Shown: positions 34,654 to 43,963 of the stretch, one piece after another
Position numbering within the stretch: position 1 is the stretch's first letter
How the letters are laid out: every line of letters begins with the position of its first letter
From: an uncultured Clostridia bacterium
GTDB taxonomy: Bacteria; Bacillota; Clostridia; Christensenellales; Borkfalkiaceae
Reading direction: 5' to 3'
Assembly: GCA_944368925.1 (NCBI GenBank)
Contig: CALVXG010000001.1
Location: 124,001-188,000 of the forward strand
Length of the DNA: 64,000 nucleotides
Notes under the pieces: generated by a model
Databases searched by the model: none
The model's input: the letters and a program-made list of their open reading frames with translations, nothing else
Told to the model about the DNA's origin: nothing
Translations under genes and position numbers: made by a program

Positions 34654-35625
34654 TCAGCCGCCAAACCCGTTCACAAAATTCAGTATCCACATCAGCGCAC
34701 ACAACAAAATACCGGGCAGCGCAGGATATACGAACGGCCGGATCTCTCCTCTCCGCCCCGCCGCTTCTTCCGCTTTTTCGCGCTCCCCGAAAATCAGCCA
34801 CGCCAAAGAACCTACAAGACAGATCCCCGACACGACATAAATCACGATCTGCCCCGCCAATGAAAGATTCGCCAAAAAGGAAAATTTTGCGTCCAGTATG
34901 ATGACCGCGTTGTTCAGAAAATGTATCAGCACCGTCGGGAGCAGCGACTGCGCGCGGATCGCCAGCAACGTGAACGACGCCCCGCAAATAAACTGATAGA
35001 CCGTCTGCGCGGGACTTTGGTGAAATACACAGAAAAGCAATCCGCCCAGCAGACAGGCCGCCGCCGTGCCGCAATCTTTGATCCCTTCCAATATTGCGCC
35101 GCGAAACAGCGTTTCCTCCAAAATCGCCGGCAAGACCGCCACCACGATCAGCACCCCGACGATCCCGCCGCCCGCCAGCGAAGGCAAGGACGAATCGGGC
35201 ATCGTATAGCCGAACAATCCCAAAAACGCCACAAACCAGTTGTTGACGTAGTTCAGACTGAACATCAGCCCGAACAGAAGAAGTATCCCGATCAGAAAAT
35301 ATTTCGGGCGCGCTTTCCGCCACCCGAACTGCGAAGGCCTTTCCTTATAAATTCCCATAAAGGCGGCAATCACGCAGATGTACACGATCTGATACAACAG
35401 ATAGGAAAAATATTTATACGGCTGCGTTTCGGAAATTTCGTCTACCGTCATTCCGAGCGACCGCGACAAGACCGCAACCGTAACGGAAAAGGCGAGCGAG
35501 ATCACAAGCATCCCGATAATGACTCCCGAAAACAGCATGCCGCTGACCGCTTTGCGCGGCTGATCCAAAAAACTTCTCTTCGGACTGCGTCCGTTCCCCG
35601 TCACGGGGGCATTCGTCTCTTTCAT
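34654..35625 (-). CDS. CPBP family intramembrane glutamic endopeptidase
   Basis: CAAX/Abi-type membrane protease (323 residues, about eight helices). Motif 1 EETLFRG is at 170-176, motif 2 FCVFHQSP near 197-204 and motif 3 IHFLNNAV near 234-241, giving the Glu/His active site. Bacterial members process secreted peptides or membrane proteins; target unknown. The ATG at 35625 has no ribosome-binding site, and a TATAAT box ends only seven bases before it, so the transcript may be leaderless. A reading frame extending to 35664 was rejected because it would cross that promoter. First gene of the rlmH-M14-tadA run. Confidence 0.85.
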   Translation of the reverse strand: MKETNAPVTGNGRSPKRSFLDQPRKAVSGMLFSGVIIGMLVISLAFSVTVAVLSRSLGMTVDEISETQPYKYFSYLLYQIVYICVIAAFMGIYKERPSQFGWRKARPKYFLIGILLLFGLMFSLNYVNNWFVAFLGLFGYTMPDSSLPSLAGGGIVGVLIVVAVLPAILEETLFRGAILEGIKDCGTAAACLLGGLLFCVFHQSPAQTVYQFICGASFTLLAIRAQSLLPTVLIHFLNNAVIILDAKFSFLANLSLAGQIVIYVVSGICLVGSLAWLIFGEREKAEEAAGRRGEIRPFVYPALPGILLCALMWILNFVNGFGG

Positions 35626-35632
35626 GCCAAAT

Positions 35633-35661
35633 ATTATAGCGAAAAATTTTCTTTTCGTAAA
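35633..35661 (-). promoter_or_regulatory. promoter for the CPBP gene, possibly giving a leaderless mRNA
   Basis: Minus-strand TTTACG, 17 bases, TATAAT (35638-35633); the expected transcription start falls at the ATG (35625). Confidence 0.55.
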
Positions 35662-35692
35662 CAAAATTCTTTCGCTTTTTGCGTTTTTCTGT

Positions 35693-35698
35693 TATAAT
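35693..35698 (+). promoter_or_regulatory. -10 element for the fumarase genes
   Basis: TATAAT on the plus strand, 30 bases before the ATG at 35728; the -35 region (TTCGCT near 35671) is weak. Back to back with the CPBP promoter. Confidence 0.5.
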
Positions 35699-35727
35699 AA
35701 AAATGAATTTTTTAAAAGGATACGATC

Positions 35728-36570
35728 ATGCGAACCATTTCATCCGAACAAATCGAACAAGCCGTTTACGAACTTGCAAAAAATGCCTGTCTGCGGCTGA
35801 CCCCTTCCTGCCTGCGCGCCCTGCATACGGCCGCCAGCACCGAAGAAAAGGACAGCGCCGCGGCCTTCGCCTTGCAGACTGTGTTGCAAAACGCCGACAC
35901 GGCCGCCAAAGAAAAAATGGCCGTCTGCCAGGACACGGGGTACGCCGTCATCCTCGCCGAAATCGGCCAGGACGTACACATCGAAGGCAAGCTCTTTTCC
36001 GACGCCGTCGACAGCGGCGTACGCAGAGCATATGAAGATTTTTGTTTTCGTAAAAGCATCTGCGACCCCATCACGCGCGTCAATACGGCGGACAATACCC
36101 CCGCCTCCGTCCACACGGAAATCGTGGCGGGCGACTCCGTCCGTCTGACTTTCCTGTCCAAAGGTTTCGGCAGCGAAAATATGTCGCGGCTGTTCATGCT
36201 CACCCCCGCAAAAGGCGTCGCGGGCATTATCGATGCGATCGTCGAAACCGTCCGCCTTGCAGGCAGCAAACCCTGCCCGCCCGTCTACGTCGGCGTCGGG
36301 ATCGGCGGCACGTTCGATACCTGTGCCTTCCTTGCAAAAAAAGCACTCACGCGTGAGATCGGCTCTTCCAGCCCGCGCGAAGACATCGCCGCAATCGAGA
36401 GGGAAGCTCTGAAAAGGATCAACGAGCTGAAGATCGGCGCGCAAGGTTTCGGCGGCAACACGACGGCGCTCGGCGTCTCCTGCGAATGGGCACCAACTCA
36501 TATCGCGGGGCTTCCCGTTGCGGTCAACATTCAATGCCATTGCGTCCGCTGTGAGAAGATCACTCTCTGA
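35728..36570 (+). CDS. class I fumarate hydratase, alpha subunit
   Basis: Alpha subunit of the oxygen-sensitive 4Fe-4S hydro-lyase family (fumarase; also tartrate dehydratase TtdA-like), 280 residues. Cluster Cys candidates: Cys67 in AVCQDTGY, one in GIGGTFDTC near 198 and one in the C-terminal NIQCHCVRC. ANADVG-like GVGIGGTFD and EWAPTHIAGLPVAVN are family hallmarks. The beta subunit follows 69 bases downstream. Interconverts fumarate and malate; the split form is typical of strict anaerobes. AAAAGGA precedes the start. Confidence 0.93.
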   Translation: MRTISSEQIEQAVYELAKNACLRLTPSCLRALHTAASTEEKDSAAAFALQTVLQNADTAAKEKMAVCQDTGYAVILAEIGQDVHIEGKLFSDAVDSGVRRAYEDFCFRKSICDPITRVNTADNTPASVHTEIVAGDSVRLTFLSKGFGSENMSRLFMLTPAKGVAGIIDAIVETVRLAGSKPCPPVYVGVGIGGTFDTCAFLAKKALTREIGSSSPREDIAAIEREALKRINELKIGAQGFGGNTTALGVSCEWAPTHIAGLPVAVNIQCHCVRCEKITL

Positions 36571-36639
36571 AAATCGCCATTTTATGCCATTTATGTCACG
36601 CATACTACTCTATCTTTATACTGAAAACGAGGTTTAACC

Positions 36640-37167
36640 ATGAAAAAAGTTACTTTGCCGCTTACAGATGAGACGATCGAAAGCCTTACCGCAGGAGAAG
36701 GCGTTTTGCTCTCCGGTACGATTCTGACTGGCCGCGACTGCGCCCATAAGCGTATTTGCGAATTTCTGGATCAGGGGAAAGCCCTTCCCTTTTCCTTTGT
36801 CGGCGAGACGATCTACTACGCGGGGCCTTGTCCCGCCCCTGAGGGAAAAGCGTGCGGGAGCTGCGGCCCCACCACGAGCGCGCGAATGGATTCCTTTGCC
36901 CCGCGGCTTCTGGATCTCGGATTGAAAGGCATGATCGGCAAGGGCGAGCGCAGCGACGAAGTGTGCAAATCTATCGTCAAAAATCACGCCGTGTACTTTG
37001 CCGCCATCGGAGGCGCGGGCGCACTTTACGGCAACGCGATCCGAAAAAGTACGCTCGTCGCTTTTCCCGATCTGCTCAGCGAAGCCGTCTACCGCTTTGA
37101 GATTTCCGACTTCCCCTGCATCGTCGCCATCGACTGCCACGGAAACAACGTTTACAAAAAAGCGTGA
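36640..37167 (+). CDS. class I fumarate hydratase, beta subunit
   Basis: Small subunit of the two-part class I fumarase/tartrate dehydratase (175 residues). GTILTGRDCAHKR near 28-40, IYYAGPCPAP, the CGPTTSARMD substrate-binding stretch near 83-92 and GKGERS are conserved. With the alpha gene it makes a complete enzyme. Tartrate as substrate cannot be excluded, but no tartrate genes are nearby. Confidence 0.93.
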   Translation: MKKVTLPLTDETIESLTAGEGVLLSGTILTGRDCAHKRICEFLDQGKALPFSFVGETIYYAGPCPAPEGKACGSCGPTTSARMDSFAPRLLDLGLKGMIGKGERSDEVCKSIVKNHAVYFAAIGGAGALYGNAIRKSTLVAFPDLLSEAVYRFEISDFPCIVAIDCHGNNVYKKA

Positions 37168-37656
37168 AAATCGCAAGCAATAAATATGTAAGAAAAACAT
37201 TTTTATTTGCGCGTTTTTGCCTTGAAAATCATTTTCTTTGCTGTTCGTTCAGTCTGCATCGGGCCTTGCGCGGCAAGGCATTCTTGTTCCTGTATACTCG
37301 TATAGTGGCAGAAAAATTTCTGCCGCTATACTGCTTTTTCCTCTTCCGAATATCACGCCTGTGCGCCGCTTATACTCGGGTTTTGCGTTTACAAAATCCT
37401 CTGCCGCACGCTTATGCGATCCTCTTTTCTTGTCCCCGCATCGTTTTATTCCGCCCCTCGGAATGCGATGACAAAACGATCCGCACACATTTATTTTGCC
37501 GATCTTTTATAGTTTGCATTTACGCGCAGGCGCTTGCTTTTTATCGCTTTTCGCTCGGTTATTCCGTTTATATTTTGTTCGGCTTATCTCAATCTCATGT
37601 CCCGCAAACGGGACGTTATGTCTGCTATACTACTATGCAAAAAGGAGAATAAAACC
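37168..37656. other. gene-free stretch between fumarase and the HD hydrolase
   Basis: About 490 bases with no supported gene. Short frames lack ribosome-binding sites. The right end holds the HD gene promoter: TATACT at 37626-37631 and an inverted repeat GTCCCG-CAAA-CGGGAC at 37599-37614 that covers the expected -35 region. I see no riboswitch signature. Confidence 0.5.
37599..37631 (+). promoter_or_regulatory. promoter with inverted repeat upstream of the HD hydrolase
   Basis: TATACT (-10) at 37626-37631, preceded by the perfect inverted repeat GTCCCG/CGGGAC where the -35 hexamer would be. The repeat may be an operator. Confidence 0.4.
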
Positions 37657-38199
37657 ATGTTGATTCACAAAGCCATTGAATTTGCCGCCGTAAAGCACAA
37701 AAACCAAAAACGCAAAGGAACAGACCTGCCCTACATCGTTCACCCAATGGAAGTCATGCAGATTCTGACGGCGAACGGCTGCGACGATACCGTGATCGCG
37801 GCAGGCATTCTTCACGATACGATCGAGGATACGGAAACGACCTACGAAGATATCCTCGACAACTTCGGCAAAGAAATCGCCGATATTGTCGCAAGCGAAT
37901 CGGAAGACAAATCGAAAAGCTGGCAGGAACGTAAACAGACGACCATCGACACCCTTCCCGGCGAAAGTTTAGAGACGCAGCTTGTTTGCTGTGCGGATAA
38001 ACTTTCCAATCTGCGGAGCATCTTGTGCGACTATGAAAAGACGGGCGAAAACGTGTGGAACCGCTTTAACGCCCCCAAAGGGAAAATTGAGTGGTATTAT
38101 AAAAGTATTGCACGCGCCCTCTCTGCGCTCGAAGACTATAATATGTACCGCGAATTGCAACTTATCATCCAAAAGATCTTCGGCAACGCCCTTTCGTAA
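37657..38199 (+). CDS. HD domain protein, SpoT/MESH1-like small hydrolase
   Basis: 180-residue stand-alone HD phosphohydrolase resembling the (p)ppGpp hydrolase domain of RelA/SpoT and the MESH1 small alarmone hydrolases. Features: KHKNQKRKGTDLPYIVHPMEV near 14-33 (His residues of the metal site), ILHDTIEDTE at 51-60 with the HD pair, and the C-terminal half with VCCADKLSNLRS. No synthetase or regulatory domain is present. The frame is open from 37534, but the ATG at 37657 has AAAGGAG and the conserved N-terminus. Hydrolysis of ppGpp is likely but not proven. Confidence 0.85.
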   Translation: MLIHKAIEFAAVKHKNQKRKGTDLPYIVHPMEVMQILTANGCDDTVIAAGILHDTIEDTETTYEDILDNFGKEIADIVASESEDKSKSWQERKQTTIDTLPGESLETQLVCCADKLSNLRSILCDYEKTGENVWNRFNAPKGKIEWYYKSIARALSALEDYNMYRELQLIIQKIFGNALS

Positions 38200-38267
38200 A
38201 GAGAACGCCGCATTGCAAATGCTGTGGCCGGCACACGATTTTCATGCGTCAATCAATAAAACTCCCG

Positions 38268-38310
38268 CAAACGCGGACAAAAGCGCCACCGCTTTTGTCC
38301 GCGTTTGTTT
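38268..38310 (+). terminator. terminator of the HD hydrolase gene
   Basis: Perfect 18-bp stem CAAACGCGGACAAAAGCG/CGCTTTTGTCCGCGTTTG with loop CCAC, followed by TTTG. Confidence 0.7.
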
Positions 38311-38652
38311 GCCCGTGCCTCCGTTGTACAAGATCATTATAAAATACCGCATGCTTCTTGTGTAAAACGACATATGAAGGAAGTGTCGCGCCCGAAAGAA
38401 AGTGTGTCGAACCACATGAATACGGTATTTTTTGTAAATCTGTTGTACGCCAGCAGACAGAATCACAAAAGCTATTGCCGTCCTTTCTGCTTTAAAAATT
38501 TTTATCTTTGGCCCGACGGCATAAGCTGACACAAGCAGCAAAAAAGACGACAAATTCAAATTTGTAAGGGAACTTTTTAAATCGTAATTTAGCGGCATTT
38601 TGCAAAAGCATCCGAAAAACAGTTATGACCCTAACCGCAGTTTTACAACATA

Positions 38653-38690
38653 TCAAAAAGAGCGCACGTCAAAATCCGTGCGCTCTTTCT
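38653..38690 (-). terminator. terminator of the sugar-uptake operon
   Basis: Minus strand stem AAAGAGCGCACG/CGTGCGCTCTTT followed by TTGAT; lies about 90 bases past the stop of the Ig-like lipoprotein gene. Confidence 0.8.
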
Positions 38691-38781
38691 GATTTCTATA
38701 ACGCGGACGTTTTGAACGCTCGCGCCATGAACGTTTCTTTACTGACTGCAACCGCTTTGCCAGCGTGTAAGGCGAAACTTT

Positions 38782-40392
38782 TTAGTTATTCTTTAAAAAA
38801 TACGGCTGGCCGATATAGAAATAATTGTCCTCTGTGCCGGGTACGCCGATACCGAACGCGGCATTGTCGGTATTGTCTTTCTGAATACGGATCTTAAAGG
38901 TATAGCGTTTCCCTGCTTCCAAAGCCTGGCCGACTACATTCACACCGTCTTCATCGTAGATGCTTATGTCTTCCGGCTTTAAGTCATTTCCGCCTTCTGC
39001 CGCAACGCCCGTCGATCTTACAAAAATCGCATATCCGCCCGTCCAGATCGTAAGATCCGGCACAGATCCGTTAAACACGATGTCAAAGCCATAGTAATCA
39101 TACTCACGGTATTTGACATGCAGCGCCGCCTGCCCTTGGTATCCAAGCATTTCAGAGTTTGCCACACCGAGCCTTCCGCCCCAAATATCTGCCATGCACG
39201 CTACTTTGTACATCCCCGCATAATCACCTTCCGTTTCCTTACCGCCAAGTTCGCTGTACGGCGTGCCCGCAGGATCAACTTCCAGCTTCGCAATATACAA
39301 CCCGGCCGTGATCGGTTCCGCAGGTACTTGGTGTTCATAGTTGCTCAAATAATACTCGTTGGAACTGAGTTCACCGTTTGCAAGATAAGCCGTCGCGGGC
39401 ACCCGAAGCATGATCCCGTTGTCCGCAGAATCCTGCCCGCCCTTACGAAGATCGACCACCAGTGTATACACAGTGTTCGGCTCAATGCTCTCTGCGATCA
39501 TTCCGTCCTCATCATAATAGAGCACAGAACTGACATGCGTCCCGATCACACCGCCGCATCCGATCGTCTCTTCTCCTGCATTGTGCACGGCAATGTCCCT
39601 TTCACTTCCTTCCGTCAGCACAATGTCCAAAACCAGCCTGTCGTAGTTCCCCGCATCTGCATTTTTGATCCAGATCGCAGAACCCGCTTCCGTCGTGCTG
39701 ACCCATTCCATGACTTGCGTTCCTTCCGCAAATCCCAACGCAGTCACGTCTCCGTTGTACGCAGTCAATGTTCCGTCCGCATTCGCGGAAACAAAGCCCA
39801 GCTCCGCAGCCTCGTGTCTGTCGTCAATACAGCTCGCCTTCACTTCCTTTGCAAGTGCCTGTCCCTTATACGTCGTCGAAATAGTGATCGTTGCCGTTCC
39901 GCTCGCAACACCCGTCAGCGTACCGCTGCCGTCAACGCTGACCGCCGTCGGATTATCCGACGTCCACACCAGCTCTGCGCCCGTGATTGGCGTCCCGTTC
40001 TCTTTCAGCTGCGCATTGATTTTCTGCGTCCCTCCGATCGCTATGGTCACTTCTTCCTGATCTACCGTGATCGCCCTGCCCTTGGAAGATACTTTTACCG
40101 TAACCTCACAGGTCGCCACTTCTTCTCCGAGCGTCGCTGTGATCGTCGCATTGCCCAATTTCAGAGAAGTCAGCTTACCGTCTTCCACCCGAACCGTACG
40201 AGGATCGGATGACGTCCATTCGATCTCCCCTTCCTTGTTCGCAGTCAAGGTATATTCCTCGTACTGCTCCATCTCTACCTGCGCTTCACTTAACTGAAAC
40301 GCCTTTTCGCTGTTACACCCGACAAACATGCCGCACAGCAGCGCCAAAGCCAACACCAGGGTAATCATTGAAATAAAACCCGACTTTTTCAT
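38782..40392 (-). CDS. lipoprotein with two bacterial Ig-like (BIG2) domains
   Basis: 536-residue surface lipoprotein: signal peptide with lipobox FVGC (Cys26). Two BIG2-type domains at about 35-100 (IEWTSSDPRTVRVEDGKL) and 110-190 (LVWTSDNPTAVSVDGSG), each ending in a GTATIT-type strand. The remainder (200-536) is an unrecognised beta-rich region with two similar parts around the AIWIKN and GYAIFVRS strands, which could bind carbohydrate. Last gene of the five-gene sugar-uptake operon, so it probably captures or displays glycan for the importer. Confidence 0.8.
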   Translation of the reverse strand: MKKSGFISMITLVLALALLCGMFVGCNSEKAFQLSEAQVEMEQYEEYTLTANKEGEIEWTSSDPRTVRVEDGKLTSLKLGNATITATLGEEVATCEVTVKVSSKGRAITVDQEEVTIAIGGTQKINAQLKENGTPITGAELVWTSDNPTAVSVDGSGTLTGVASGTATITISTTYKGQALAKEVKASCIDDRHEAAELGFVSANADGTLTAYNGDVTALGFAEGTQVMEWVSTTEAGSAIWIKNADAGNYDRLVLDIVLTEGSERDIAVHNAGEETIGCGGVIGTHVSSVLYYDEDGMIAESIEPNTVYTLVVDLRKGGQDSADNGIMLRVPATAYLANGELSSNEYYLSNYEHQVPAEPITAGLYIAKLEVDPAGTPYSELGGKETEGDYAGMYKVACMADIWGGRLGVANSEMLGYQGQAALHVKYREYDYYGFDIVFNGSVPDLTIWTGGYAIFVRSTGVAAEGGNDLKPEDISIYDEDGVNVVGQALEAGKRYTFKIRIQKDNTDNAAFGIGVPGTEDNYFYIGQPYFLKNN

Positions 40393-40416
40393 AATTTCCT
40401 CCTTACTTTTTATAAT

Positions 40417-41304
40417 TTATTCTTTGATTCCGCCCATAGAAATATTGCCCATCAACCGCTTATGCCCCGCTATGAATACCGCCAATACGGGTATGATCAA
40501 TATGAAACATCCCGCCAGTCGCATGGGAGTATTGCTGATCTTAGGCACGGTCGAAAAACTATAAGCATACAGGCCATACGCCAATGTGGGTATGGAAGGC
40601 ATGTACGTCAGCGTAACCGTGTAATCGTTCCAGAATTCGACGAAGCGAATCAGCATGACCGTCATAAACGTGCTCGCCACAAGCGGAAACGCAATGGACA
40701 CTAACACCCGCAGATTCGACGCCCCGTCTATGTATGCCGCTTCCGTAAAATCTTTCGGAAGAGAACGAAACGCCGCGTAAAAAATCAGATAATACAACCC
40801 GAGAAAATTTGCTTTGCAAATCCACATTCCCCAAATCGTATCATACAACCCGAGCGCTTTGAGGAATTGCAGTTCCGAAGGCAGGTTCCCAACAATAGGA
40901 AGCGTCATCGTCACAATCACGATCCCGTAAATCACCTTGTTGAACCGAAAATCAAAGCGCGCCGTCGCATACGCCACAATACAAGTCGCCAAAGCCGCAA
41001 AAAATGCACTCCCGACCGAATACAAAACAGAAAACAGCAACATGCTTTCAATGTAATACGTCACTATGTCGGATCCAGTATTGATCGGAACATAAAAATA
41101 ATCCAACGCTGTCATCAGGTTTTCAAAGTGCCAGACCTTCGGAAAACTCAGCTGATTTTCCAGATATTCGAGATTTCCTTTAAACGAAGTGTAAAATGCC
41201 CAAAATGCCGGTATGAAAAGCGTCAGCGCGTACACAATCAAAAGCACAAAAACCAATGCGGTAACAATATTGAATCCGCCCATGCTCTTACTTTTCTTTT
41301 TCAA
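40417..41304 (-). CDS. carbohydrate ABC transporter permease (MalG/LacG type)
   Basis: Inner-membrane permease of the CUT1 family, MalG-like (295 residues, six helices). The EAA loop is EAAYIDGASNLRVLVSIAFP near 206-225, which contacts the ATPase. It pairs with the MalF-like gene upstream. The frame opens with GTG at 41310, but AAAGGAGGC is only one base from it; the TTG at 41304 has correct spacing and is preferred. The ORF end of the upstream permease overlaps by 17 bases. No ATPase gene is in the operon, so a shared ATPase (MsmX/MsiK type) is expected. Confidence 0.88.
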   Translation of the reverse strand: MKKKSKSMGGFNIVTALVFVLLIVYALTLFIPAFWAFYTSFKGNLEYLENQLSFPKVWHFENLMTALDYFYVPINTGSDIVTYYIESMLLFSVLYSVGSAFFAALATCIVAYATARFDFRFNKVIYGIVIVTMTLPIVGNLPSELQFLKALGLYDTIWGMWICKANFLGLYYLIFYAAFRSLPKDFTEAAYIDGASNLRVLVSIAFPLVASTFMTVMLIRFVEFWNDYTVTLTYMPSIPTLAYGLYAYSFSTVPKISNTPMRLAGCFILIIPVLAVFIAGHKRLMGNISMGGIKE

Positions 41305-42238
41305 CGACACGCCTCCTTTCCTCCGTCGCAGGCCCGATCTTCCCCAGCACGAACTTCACGGCATACACGAGAGGGATCGTTATGAGCGACAGCAAAATGC
41401 CGAATGCAGATAATACAGGATAATCCGCCGCCGCCCCCGTTTTGACAGTCTCTTTGTAAAGATAATATCCGATCGTGACCACATATTCTTCCGCCCCGTC
41501 CGAATAAAATGCGTAAATATTCGCCTGATTTACAAAAATTCCGCCTACCGCAACAATGATAAACGTCGACATCGTGTCCCAGACAAGAGGTATGGTTATG
41601 AAAATAAATTCCTGAAAATACCCCGTACCGTCCAGCTTTGCCGCTTCCACTACGCTCTCCGAAATCTTTTCCATCGCCCCGACGTACAGAAGAACGGACA
41701 CGCCGAACCCTACCCAAACATTGTAAAATATAATTGTTCCGAACGTCGCATCCGGATTCGCCAATAGCCCGCGTGCCGTGATCCCCATCGCCGCAAGTAC
41801 AGCGGGAATCGCTCCGTCCGCAACCTGCTTGAACATGAGCACCAATGCAATACTCGGTATGATGCTGGGCAAAAACAGCAAAACTTTGAAAAAATTTTTA
41901 AGCAACGCTTTCTTATATATATAATAAGAAAACAAAAGACCGCAGATCAGCCCCGAAAGCGTCCCGATAAAAAATAACTTCAAAGAATTGACAAGCGCGA
42001 CCCGAAAAACCGTCAGAAGTGAAAATCTTTCAAACAAGTTCGAAAAATTGGCCCAACCCGCCCAAACATATCGGTCGTCCCCCTGGTACGTTTTAAATGC
42101 CAGCAGCAACGAGTTCAGGTTTACCCCGATATAAAAGATACAAAATTGCAGAAGCGGCAACGCAATTAACAGAGAATAAAATATCAGATCCTTCGTCCGC
42201 CGCTTCGCAAAAATACGCCCGATCTTTTCAAAGTCCAT
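41288..42238 (-). CDS. carbohydrate ABC transporter permease (MalF/LacF type)
   Basis: CUT1-family permease, MalF-like (316 residues, about six helices). The EAA motif is VEAAKLDGTGYFQEFIFITIP near 193-213. The longer frame to 42313 runs into the end of the solute-binding protein gene, so the ATG at 42238, 13 bases after that stop, was chosen; its ribosome-binding site is weak. Forms the transmembrane pore with the MalG-like partner. Confidence 0.88.
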   Translation of the reverse strand: MDFEKIGRIFAKRRTKDLIFYSLLIALPLLQFCIFYIGVNLNSLLLAFKTYQGDDRYVWAGWANFSNLFERFSLLTVFRVALVNSLKLFFIGTLSGLICGLLFSYYIYKKALLKNFFKVLLFLPSIIPSIALVLMFKQVADGAIPAVLAAMGITARGLLANPDATFGTIIFYNVWVGFGVSVLLYVGAMEKISESVVEAAKLDGTGYFQEFIFITIPLVWDTMSTFIIVAVGGIFVNQANIYAFYSDGAEEYVVTIGYYLYKETVKTGAAADYPVLSAFGILLSLITIPLVYAVKFVLGKIGPATEERRRVVEKEK

Positions 42239-42251
42239 TTTTTTAACCGTT

Positions 42252-43949
42252 TCAGATATTCTGGAATTTATTTTTCCAGACACTTTCCGTCCAATATGCA
42301 ATCGAACCTTCAAAATACGCCTGCGCCGTTACTTGTTCATCGATCATCGCTTTGGAAGGATAGGTGTACGTTTTGCCGTTTATCGTCGAAAGCCACAGCC
42401 TCGGCGAATACCAAAGATCGGTACTGTAATTCTGCATGATCTTACTGGATGAATCCTGATATGCAAAATTCGCGTTTTCATGCAGATCTACCATTGCTTT
42501 ACCCCAAGAGCTCAATTCGTTATAACTTTCACCCATCTCGTACTCTACCGGACGGCAAATATTGGTCGTCTTTGTGTACTCCCTCAACGCCGAATCCGTA
42601 AAGCAATACTGCATGAACGCCTTGGCAAGATCTTTTTTGCCTTCCTCGATCTTTCCGTTGATAAACCCTATATATCCCGTATTCTGTAAAATTGTGTAAT
42701 CGCCCGACTCACTCACCTTGGGCAACGGCATGATACCGAATTGCCTGTTCTGCGCCGAAGCTCCGTCGCCTTCTTCCGCAACCAGATCGTTGAACACACC
42801 TTTCGCCTCACTCTGCCACCAGTTGCCGTCCAGCAGCATTGCCACACGCTGCATGCTCGAACGGTATTTTCCCATCACAAACTGTCCTTGCGCGTCTTTA
42901 TGCGTAAACGACGCACTCGTTGCCGTCAGGTGATTGTAATAACTTGTGTCAGACGTAAGCTCCTGCAAAAACTTCAACGCATAATACCGCCCCGGCTGTT
43001 TGTATAACTCATATCCGTTTTGCGCCGTGATCGTCACGGGATCCGTCGAAATCACCGGGTTGCCGCTCCCATCAAAAGACGTAATGTGTTCGGTCATTGT
43101 TCCGTTATAATTGTAATTCAGCTCCGTCTGCGTAACACCCGCATAATCCGCCGCCAATGCCATAAGAAAACTGCTCACATATTCCTGCACGTTTCCGCCC
43201 CACATGACGGGAATGTATTTGTCATCCTGCTCCGCAATCTTCGCGCAAAGGCGGAAAAATTGCTCGTATGTAGCGGGAAGCCCGTTGTCGTATGACGTTT
43301 CCGTTTTGCCGTCCGGCCCGCCCGACCGCTCATCCGCCACACTTGTCACAAAACTTCCGTCGGGTCGGAAAAACCAATTGTTTTGCTCGAAAAGCTCGAT
43401 ATCATACACAATACAGTAAAACGTTTCTGCAGTAGGCAATGCATAATATTTGCCGTCCACCGCCGAAAAATAATCCTTCTGCGTTTCGGACATCTTGGAT
43501 TCGATCGTCTGCGTCTCCCCGTCGGCCGCCGTTTCCTTCCGCACAAAATCATAATTCAAAGGTTGGGTCACCACATCGGTGATATCCAGAAAATTCCCCC
43601 TTGATGCAAAATATTGAGCATTGGCCCCTTCCGCAAAAATTACTTCCTCTTTAAAACTGTCTATATTCGATTCCATTCCCGTTTGCGTGAACGACCGCGA
43701 CGGCGATACGCGCAACTGAACCCCCATCTTGCCTTCTTCAAACGATACGTCCGCGTATTTCGCTTCAAAATCTTCCTTGATCGCATAAATCCATTCCGAT
43801 CCGAGCCCACCGTCAAATACTCCTATCGTCAGCTGCGTCTGATCCGCACGGATCGGCTCGTCTTCCTCGCCGCGATGACAAGCCGCAAACGTACCGAACA
43901 TAAACACGATCCCCATCAAGCCGCACAGAACCTTGCCGATTTTTTTCAA
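42252..43949 (-). CDS. extracellular solute-binding lipoprotein (family 1 type)
   Basis: 565-residue substrate-binding lipoprotein: signal peptide with FAAC lipobox (Cys24). LTIGVFDGGLGSEWI starts the mature fold, and aromatic-rich segments, including several Tyr/Trp pairs (YYNHLT, NWWQSEA, LWYSPRLWLS), suit sugar binding. It is longer than maltose-binding-type proteins (about 420), like oligosaccharide-binding SBPs of gut Clostridia. Gene order lipoprotein-SBP-permease-permease indicates it delivers an oligosaccharide to the two permeases. The ligand is unknown. Confidence 0.87.
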   Translation of the reverse strand: MKKIGKVLCGLMGIVFMFGTFAACHRGEEDEPIRADQTQLTIGVFDGGLGSEWIYAIKEDFEAKYADVSFEEGKMGVQLRVSPSRSFTQTGMESNIDSFKEEVIFAEGANAQYFASRGNFLDITDVVTQPLNYDFVRKETAADGETQTIESKMSETQKDYFSAVDGKYYALPTAETFYCIVYDIELFEQNNWFFRPDGSFVTSVADERSGGPDGKTETSYDNGLPATYEQFFRLCAKIAEQDDKYIPVMWGGNVQEYVSSFLMALAADYAGVTQTELNYNYNGTMTEHITSFDGSGNPVISTDPVTITAQNGYELYKQPGRYYALKFLQELTSDTSYYNHLTATSASFTHKDAQGQFVMGKYRSSMQRVAMLLDGNWWQSEAKGVFNDLVAEEGDGASAQNRQFGIMPLPKVSESGDYTILQNTGYIGFINGKIEEGKKDLAKAFMQYCFTDSALREYTKTTNICRPVEYEMGESYNELSSWGKAMVDLHENANFAYQDSSSKIMQNYSTDLWYSPRLWLSTINGKTYTYPSKAMIDEQVTAQAYFEGSIAYWTESVWKNKFQNI

Positions 43950-43963
43950 TTTTTTGCACCTCC

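Larger units (their letters stand above)
38200..38781. other. gene-free stretch with two terminators
   Basis: About 580 bases. Holds the terminator of the HD gene (38268-38310), AT-rich sequence with no supported frame, and the terminator of the sugar-uptake operon (38653-38690). Confidence 0.6.
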
